Below the pieces are notes generated by a model that did no database searches, had not been told where the DNA came from, and saw only the letters and a program-made list of their open reading frames with translations. From positions 520,001-584,000 of the forward strand of contig QANY01013200.1 of the NCBI GenBank assembly GCA_003255025.1: a stretch of 64,000 nt of DNA. Direction: 5' to 3'. Every line of letters begins with the position of its first letter. Positions within the stretch are counted from its first letter, which is position 1. The position numbers and the translations under genes are program-made. This DNA is from Datisca glomerata (lineage: Eukaryota > Streptophyta > Magnoliopsida > Cucurbitales > Datiscaceae). Of this stretch, positions 57,144-64,000 are shown one piece after another.

Positions 57144-57739
57144 AGAGATAGAGAGAGGACGTGAGTGCGAGAGAGAAAGATAGATCAATGGAAAGATAGA
57201 TAGGGAGAGGGAGAGAGCGATAGAGAGAGATAGAGTGGGAGAGAGATAGATAGATAGTGTGAGAGAGAGAGAAAGAGAGACAATGAGAAGGAGAGAGAGA
57301 GTGATAGGGAGATAAATAGAGAGAGGGAGGGAGAGAGTGAGAGGGAGATTGGAAGAGAGAGAGAGAAAGAGAGAGATAGAGATAGTGAGGGAGAGGGGAA
57401 GAAAGAGAGAGGGAGTGAGAGAGGGAGAAAGAGAGATAGAGATAGAGAGAGTGAGAGAGAAAGTGTTAGAGAGGGGGATAAAGATAGGGAGAGAGAGCGG
57501 GGGGAGCGAGAGAGCGAGAGGAAGAAAGAGAGAGTGAGAGAGAGAGGGAGAGAGAGTGAGGGAGAAAGATAGAGAGAGAGAGGGTGACAGTTAAATAAAG
57601 AAAGAGACATAGAGTGAGAGAGAGAGACAGATGGATAGACCGAGAGAGAGTGTGTGTGTGAGGGAAAAAGATAGAGAGTGATTAAGAGTGCGAGGGAGCA
57701 AGAGAGATAGAGATAGACAGATAGAGGGAAAGTGAGTGA

Positions 57740-58760
57740 GAGAGAGAGTGTGTGTGTGTGTGAGGGAGAAGAGATCGAGAGGAACCGAGAGAGAGAAGGA
57801 GAAAGAGCGAGAGAGAGAGGGATAAAGAGATAGAGAGAGGGGGGAGAAGAGATATAGAGAGAGAGATTGAGAGAGATAGGGACAATGAGAGTGGGAGCGA
57901 GAGAGGGAGAGGGAAATAGAGATAGAGTTGAAGAGATGGAAAAATGGAGTGATAGAGAGAGATATTGAGAGGGAGAAAGTGATAGAGAGAGAGAAATTAC
58001 GAGAGGGAGTGGGAGCGAGAGAGAGTTTGAGGGAGAGAGAGAGCGAGAGAGAGAGAGTGGAAGGGAGAGAGAGAGAGAAAGAGAGAGAGGAGTAAGATAG
58101 AGAGATAGAGAGAAGGAGATAGAGATTGTCGGACCGAGTGAGAGAAGGAATGAGAGATAGAGAGAGAGAGGGAGAGAGAGGGCGTGAGGGCGTGAGGGCG
58201 AGGGAGAAAGATTGTTTGGTAGTTAGATAGATAGGAGAGGGAGATAGAGAGAGTGAGAGGGAGATTGAAAGAGAGAGAGAGAGATAAAGATAGAGATAGC
58301 GAGGGAGAGAGGAAGAAAGAGAGAGAAAGAGAGAGCGAGAGAGAGAGAGAGTGAGAGAGAGATCGATAGAGAAAGAGTGATAGAGAGAGAGAGAGAGTGA
58401 GAGAGAGAGAGGGAGAAAGATAGGGAGAAGGATAGGGAGAGGGAGAGAGAGTGTGTGATAGGGAGATAGATAGAAATGGAGGGAGAGAGTGAGAGGGAGA
58501 TTGAAAGAGAGAGAGAGAAAGAGAGAGAGAGATAGCGAGGGAGAGAGGAAGAAAGAGAATGAGAGAGAGAGAGAGAGGGAGAAAGAGAGATAGAGATAGA
58601 GAGAAAGTGTGAGAGAGAGGGAGAAAGATAGGGAGAGAGGGGGGAGCGAATGACATAAAGATAGGGAGAGAGAGGGAGAGAGAGCGACGGAGAAAGATAG
58701 AATAGAGAGAGGGAGAGAGTGAGATAAAGAAAGAGACACAGTGAGAGAGAGAGACATACA
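57740..58760. repeat. Duplicated segment, partner at 39,000-40,000
   Basis: It shares GAGATCGAGAGGAACCGAG, GACAATGAGAGTGGGAGCG and the ATTGTTTGGTAGTTAG tag. GGGCGTGAGGGC is tandemly doubled here (GGGCGTGAGGGCGTGAGGGC at about 58,181-58,200), unlike the partner. Confidence 0.75.
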
Positions 58761-60657
58761 TACTAAGAGAGAGAGTGCGAGGGAAAAAGATAGAGAGAGA
58801 TAGAGAGAGAATGTGTGTGTGGGGGAGAGAGAGAGAGAGAATGAGAGGGAGCGAGAGAGAGAGGGAGAGAGAGAGAAAAAGATGGAGAGAAGGAGAGGGA
58901 GAGAGAGAGCTGAAGTGATGCAAAAATAGAGTGATAGAGAGAGAGAGAAAAATTACTAGAGAGAGAGTGGGAGTGAGAGAGGGTGGGAGTGAGAGAGTTA
59001 GAAATAGAGAGTGGGAGCGAGAGAGAGATAAAGAGAGAGAGAAGGAATGAGATAGAAAGATAGAGAGAGAAAGAGAGAGAGAGAAATAGAGAGAGGGATG
59101 GAGATAGAGAGAATCAGACCGAGAGAGAGAGAGAATGAGAGATAGAGAGAGAGAGGGTGAGAGTGGGCGTGAGGGCGAGGGAGAAAGATAGTTTGATAGT
59201 TAGATAGACAGATAGAGAGAGAGGGATAGAGAGTGAGTGAGAGGGAGATTGAAAGAGAGAGCGAGAGAGAAAGAGAGAGATAGAGATAGGGAGGGAGAGA
59301 GGAAGAAAGAGAGAAAGAGAGATAGCGATAGCGAGGGAGAGAGGAAAAAAGAGAGAGAAAGAGAGAAAGAGAGAGAGAGATAAAGAGAGGGAGATTGAGG
59401 GAGAAAGAGAGATAAAGAGAGGGAGAGAAAGTGTGAGAGAGGGGGAGAAAGATAGGGAGAGAGAGGGGAGCGAGAGAGAGAGGAAGAAATAGAGAGTGAG
59501 AGAGAGAAAGAGAGAGGTAGAGATAGCGAGGTAGAGAGGAAGAAAGAGAGATAAAGAGAAAAAGAGAGAGGGAGAGAGAGAGAGGGAGAAAGAGAGATAA
59601 AGATAGAGAGAGAAAGTGTGAGAGAGAGGGAGAAAGATTGGGAGAGAGAGTGATAGGGAGATAGATAAAGATAGAGTGAGAGAGGGGGAGAGCGAGCGAG
59701 GGAGAAAGATTGATAGATAGATGGAGAGTGAGAGAGGGGGGGAGAGAGAGCGAGGGAGAAAGATAGATAGAGAGAGAGGGAGAGAGTGAAATAAAGAAAG
59801 AGACATAGAGTGAGAGAGAGAGACAGATCGAGAGAGAAAGAGAGAGAGAGTTTGAGGGGAAATAATAGATTGAGATAGAGAGAGAATGTGTGTGTGTGTG
59901 TGAGAGAAAGAGAGAGATTGAGAGTACGAGGGAGAAAGAGAGATAGAGATAGACAGATAGAGAGAAAGTGAGAGAGAGTGTGTGTGTGTGAGGGAGAAGA
60001 GATAGAGAGGAATAGAGAGAGCGAAGGAGAAAGAGAGAGAGAGAGAGGGATAGAGAGATACAAAGAGAGAGAGAGAGTGAGGGAGTGAGGGAGAAAAGAG
60101 ATAGAGATAGAGAGAGATTGAGAGAGACAGGGACAGTGAGAGTGGCAACGAGAGAGGGAGAGGGAGGGAGAGAGAGTCAGAGTGAGAGAGAGTTGAAGAG
60201 ATGGAAAAATAGAGTGATAGAGAGAGATTGAGAGGGAGAAAGTGATAGAGAGAAATTACGAGAGAGAGAGAGAAGAAGTGAGATAAACAGATAGAGAGAG
60301 AAAGAGAGAGAGAGAAAGAGAAATATAGAGAGAGAGGGAGGGAGATTGAGAGAGTCAGACCGGGATGGAGAGAGAGAATGAGAGATAGAGAGAAAGGAAA
60401 GAGAGGGCGTGAGGGTGAGGGAGAAAGATTGTTCGATAGTTAGATAGATGGATAGAGAGAGAGATGGATAAAGTGAGACAGAGTGAGAGAGAGAGAGAGA
60501 TAGATTGGCAGTGAGTGAGAGAGAGGGGGGATAGTGAAGAAAGAGAGAGAGAAAGAGAGAGGGAGAGAGATAAAGAGAAGGAGAGAGAGAGAGAGATAGA
60601 CCGAGAGAGAGAGTGAGAGTGCGAGGGAAAAAGATAGATAAAGATAGAGAGAGAGAA

Positions 60658-60710
<53 letters not shown>

Positions 60711-60904
60711 TTGAGAGTGTGAGGGAGAAAGTGAGATAGAGATACACAGATAGAGAGAATGTGTGTATGAGAGAGAGATAGTGTGTGATGAAGAAGAGAT
60801 AGAGAGGAACAGAGAGAGCGAAGGAGAAAGAGAGAGAGAGAGAGCGGGGGGAAAGAGAGATAGAGAGAGAGAGAGAGCGAGGGAGAAGAGAGATAGATAT
60901 AGAG

Positions 60905-61330
60905 AGGGAGAGATTGAGAGAGAGATGGATAGTGAGAGTGGGAGCGAGAGAGGGAGAGGGAGGGAGAGAGAGACAAAGAGAGTTTAAGAGATGGAAAAAT
61001 AGAGTGATAGAGAGAGAGATTGAGAGGGAGAAAGTGAGAGAGAGAAATAACGAGAGAGAGTGGGAGCGAGAGAGAGATGGAGCGAGAGAGAGAGAGATGG
61101 AGCGAGAGAGAGAGTGGAAGGGAGAGATTAAGAGAGAGAAGGACAGTGAGAGTGGGAGCGAGAGAGGGAGAGGGAGGGAGAGAGAGACAGAGAGAGAGTT
61201 TAAGAGATGGAAAAATAGAGTGATAGAGAGAGAGATCGAGAGGGATAAAGTGAGAGAGAGAAATTACAAGAGAGAGTTGGAGCGAGAGAGAGTTTGAGAG
61301 AGAGCTGTAGCGAGAGAGAGTGGAAGGGAG
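60905..61330. repeat. About 220-bp tandem block F monomers
   Basis: GTGAGAGTGGGAGCGAGAG, GGGAGAGGGAGGGAGAGAG, GTTTAAGAGATGGAAAAATA and GAGAAATnACnAGAGAG follow each other twice, with GATGGAAAAATAG at 60,988 and 61,207. This gives the shortest complete repeat period seen for the block F word series. Confidence 0.82.
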
Positions 61331-61400
61331 AGAGACATAGAAAGAGAGAAAAAAGGAGTGAGATAGAGAGATAGATAGAGAGAGAGAGAGAGAAAGATAG

Positions 61401-64000
61401 AGAGAGAGATAGAGAGAGAAGGAAAGAGAGAGAGAGCGGGAGAGAGAGGGGGAGAGAGGGAGATAGAGAGAGCGAGAAAGAGAAAGAGAGAGAGAGTGAG
61501 AGAGAGAGCGAGAGATCGAGAGAGAGAATGAGGAAGAAAGGGAGTGAGAGAGAGTGTAAGCGTGTGTGTGTGTGAGGGAGAAAGAGGGATAGAGATAGAG
61601 AGAAAGTGAGAGAGAGAGAGGGAGAGAGAGAGAGGGAGAGAGTTAGGGAGAAAGAGAGAGAGAGGGACAGAGGGAAAGAGTGACAGAGACAGAGAGGGGG
61701 AGAGGGAAATAAAGAGAGAGAAAGACAAAGAGGGAGAAAGGGAAAGATAGAGAGAGATAGATAGATAGAGAGAGAGTGTGAGGGGAAATATAGATAAAGA
61801 TGGAGAGAGAGAAAGTGAGAGAGAAAGAGAGTGAGAGATTGGGGGTGCGAGGGGTAAAGAGAGATAGAGATAGATAGAGAGAGAAAGTGAGAGAGAGGGA
61901 GAGGGAGTGCGTGGGAGAAAGAGTGAGAGAGTGTGAGTGAGAAAGAGAGAGAGAGAGAGAGGGAGAGAGCGAGGGAGAAAGAGAGAGAGGGAGAGAGAGA
62001 GAGGGAGATAAAGTGAGATAGAGAGAGAAAGAGAGTGAGAGGGAGAGAAGGAGAGAGAGGGAGAAAGAGATATATAGAGATAGAGAGAGACAAGGAGAGA
62101 GGGAGTGTGTGAGAAAGAGAGAGAGAGAGAGCGAGGGAGAAAGAGAGAGAGAGCGAGGGAGAAAGAGAGAGAGAGGGAGAGAGAGAGGGAGATTAAGTGA
62201 GATAGAGAGAGAAAGAGAGTGAGAGGGAGAGAAGGAGAGAGAGGGAGAAAGTGATAGATAGAGACAGAGAGAGAGACAAGGAGAGAGGGAGAGAGACATA
62301 GCGAGAGAGGGAGAGAGGGAAAGAAAGAGAGAGAGAGAAAGAGAGAGAGAGTGTGTGTGTGTGTGTGTGTGAGGGAGAGAGAGGGAGAAAGATAGGAAGA
62401 GAGAGAGAGAGTGGAGCGAGAGAAAGTGGGGAAGAAAGAGAGAGTGACAGAGAGAGAGGGAGAGCGAGAGAGAGATAGAGAGGGAGAGAGAGAGATAAAG
62501 AAAGAGAGAGCGAGTCAGAGAGAGAGAGATAGAGATAGAGAGAGAGAGTGCAAGGGAGAAAGATAGATAGAGATGGATAAATAGAGAGAAAGTGTGTGTG
62601 AGAGAGAGAGAGATTGAGTGTGCGAGGGAGAAAGAAAGATAGAGATAGACAGATAGAGAGAAAGTGTGTGAGAGAGAGAGAGTGTGTGTGAGGGAGAAAG
62701 ATAGAGAGGGACAAATAGAGAGAAAGTGTGAGAGAGAGTGTGTGTGTGTGAGGGAGAAAGAGATAGAGAGGAGTGAAGAGCGAAGGAGAAAGAGAGTGCG
62801 AGGTAGAGAGAGATACATAGAGAGAGAGAAGGAAAGAAAGTGGGAGAGAGTGCGTGAGAGACAGGGAAAGAGAGAGACAGAGAGATGGAGAGAGTGAGAG
62901 CGAGGGAGAGAGATAGATATATAGATAGATGGATAGAAAGAGAGTGACAGAGAGAGATTGACTGGGGGAGAGAGAGAGAGAAGGAAAGAAAGACTGAGAG
63001 AAAGAGAGAATGAGAGAAAGAGAGAGAGTGAGAGAGAGTGGGAGCGAGAGAGAGAGGTAGAAAATGAGTGAGTGAGAGAGAGGGAGGGAGAGAAAGAGAG
63101 AGAGAGGGAGGGAGGAAGAGAGTGTGATAGAGAGAGTATGAGAGAGAGAGACAGTGAGAGAGAGAGGGAGAGAGAGATTCTAAGGGAGAGAGAGGGAAGG
63201 AGAGAGAATGAGGGAGGGAGAGGGAGAGAGAAAGATGGAGACATAGAGAGAGAGATAGATAGATAAAGAGAGAGATGGAGAGATAAAGAGAGAGAGGGAG
63301 AGAGGGAGAGAGAGAGAGAAGAGAGAGAGAAAGTGTGAAAAACGAGGAGAGAGAGACAAAGAGAGAGAGCAAGGGAGAGAGATAAATATATAGATAGATG
63401 GATAGAGAGAGAGAGATACGAAGACTAATTGACAGGGAGAGAAAGAGATGGTTGGAAAGAGATAAACGGGGAGATTGAGAGAGAGACGGAGCGAGTGAGG
63501 GAGAGAGGGAAAGAAAGACAGAGAGAGAGAGCGAGGGAGAAAATGAGAGAGAGAGAAACTGAGAGAGAGATATGGAGTGAGTGAGAGAGAGAGAGATAGA
63601 GAGAGAAATGGAGGAAGAAAGAGCGAAAGATAGAGAGGGAGGGAGAGAGAGAGAGAGAGAAGGTGCGAGGGAGAGAGATAGAGATAGATAGAGAGAGGAG
63701 GAAATAAAGGGAGAGAGAGCGTGAGAGACACGGAGAGAGAGACAGAGAGACAGGGAGAGTGAGAGCGAGGGAGAGATAGATATATATATAGATTGATGGA
63801 TAGGGAGAGAGAGATGGAGAGAGATTGACAGGGAGAGAGAGACATAATGAAAGAGAGAGAGAGGGAGAGAGAGAGAAGGTAAGAGAAAGTGAGAGAGAGA
63901 GAGCGTGAGAGACAGAGAGACGGAGAGAGAGAGACAGAGAGCGAGACAAATAGAGAGAGATTGAGAGGAAGAAAAAGCAAGAGACAGAGAGGGAGGGAGA
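61401..64000. repeat. Block G, second occurrence (runs off window)
   Basis: The block G tag TATATAGATAGATGGATAG returns at about 62,922, 63,390 and 63,785. From about 63,560 to the end the sequence follows 46,050-46,570. The part 61,580-62,900 is a less regular GA array with GTGTGTGTGTGTGTG near 62,352 and GGGACAAATAGAGAG words. No gene was seen. Confidence 0.8.

Larger units (their letters stand above)
49441..61400. repeat. Block F, second occurrence
   Basis: It has the same word set as 36,251-43,480. The ATTGTTTGnTAGTTAG tag lies at about 52,908, 54,390, 55,483, 58,209, 59,187 and 60,428. The spacings 977 and 1,241 bp at the end mirror 1,244 and 974 bp (40,427 to 41,671 to 42,645) in the first occurrence, but in reverse order. 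No gene was seen. Confidence 0.85.

Noticed and set aside
1..64000. Telomeric or subtelomeric repeats (TTTAGGG type)
   Set aside because: No TTTAGGG/CCCTAAA runs were seen on either strand.

Overview
The window is almost entirely a nuclear tandem-repeat array. About 62 of its 64 kb is a purine-only (A/G) strand broken by scattered T (GATA, TG, GTGTGT words) and C (GCGAG, GACA words). The purines stay on the + strand from end to end, and I saw no strand switch. The only non-array sequence is an AT-rich 1.6-kb fragment at about 10,774-12,395 that carries part of the pol gene and LTR-like DNA of a plant-type Ty3/gypsy (chromovirus) retrotransposon. That fragment points to a flowering-plant chromosome, and its wording is closest to CRM-like (centromeric) chromoviruses. 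The species cannot be named from this window. I find no host gene, tRNA, rRNA, telomere repeat or CRISPR array. The long Ser/Leu-rich (minus strand) and Arg/Glu-rich (plus strand) open frames are what CTCTCT and GAGAGA give in any frame, and are not listed as genes.

The array is not simple (GA)n. Short words recur in fixed order, so it behaves as a family of degenerate complex satellites with higher-order repeats (HORs). By eye there are six blocks. Block A (1-10,773) has roughly 0.9-kb units, two of them in near-perfect tandem at about 2,345-4,155. Block C (12,396-16,933) is rich in GATA/GACA and has roughly 1.43-1.52-kb units. Block D (16,934-27,660) contains a 5.83-5.87-kb duplication, a third partial copy and a 352-base run of N. 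Block E (27,660-36,250) has its own word set (GTCGGACA, AGATCGATAGATAG, GAGGCATAGAG). Block F occurs twice (36,250-43,480 and 49,440-61,400) and is tagged by ATTGTTTGATAGTTAG and GATGGAAAAATAGAGTGATA. Block G also occurs twice (43,480-49,440 and 61,400-64,000), tagged by TATATAGATAGATGGATAG. Parts of the F-G succession repeat at about 17.5-18.7 kb. The retrotransposon fragment lies at the A/C block boundary.

No genes work together here. The pol fragment is broken: it has lost gag, protease, reverse transcriptase and RNase H, one zinc-finger histidine is replaced, it has an in-frame stop, and the integrase C-terminus appears deleted. The interest lies in array architecture, turnover by duplication and conversion, possible assembly error at the gap, and the physical properties of a very long one-sided polypurine tract. 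All boundaries were placed by reading, not by alignment, and may be off by tens of bases.
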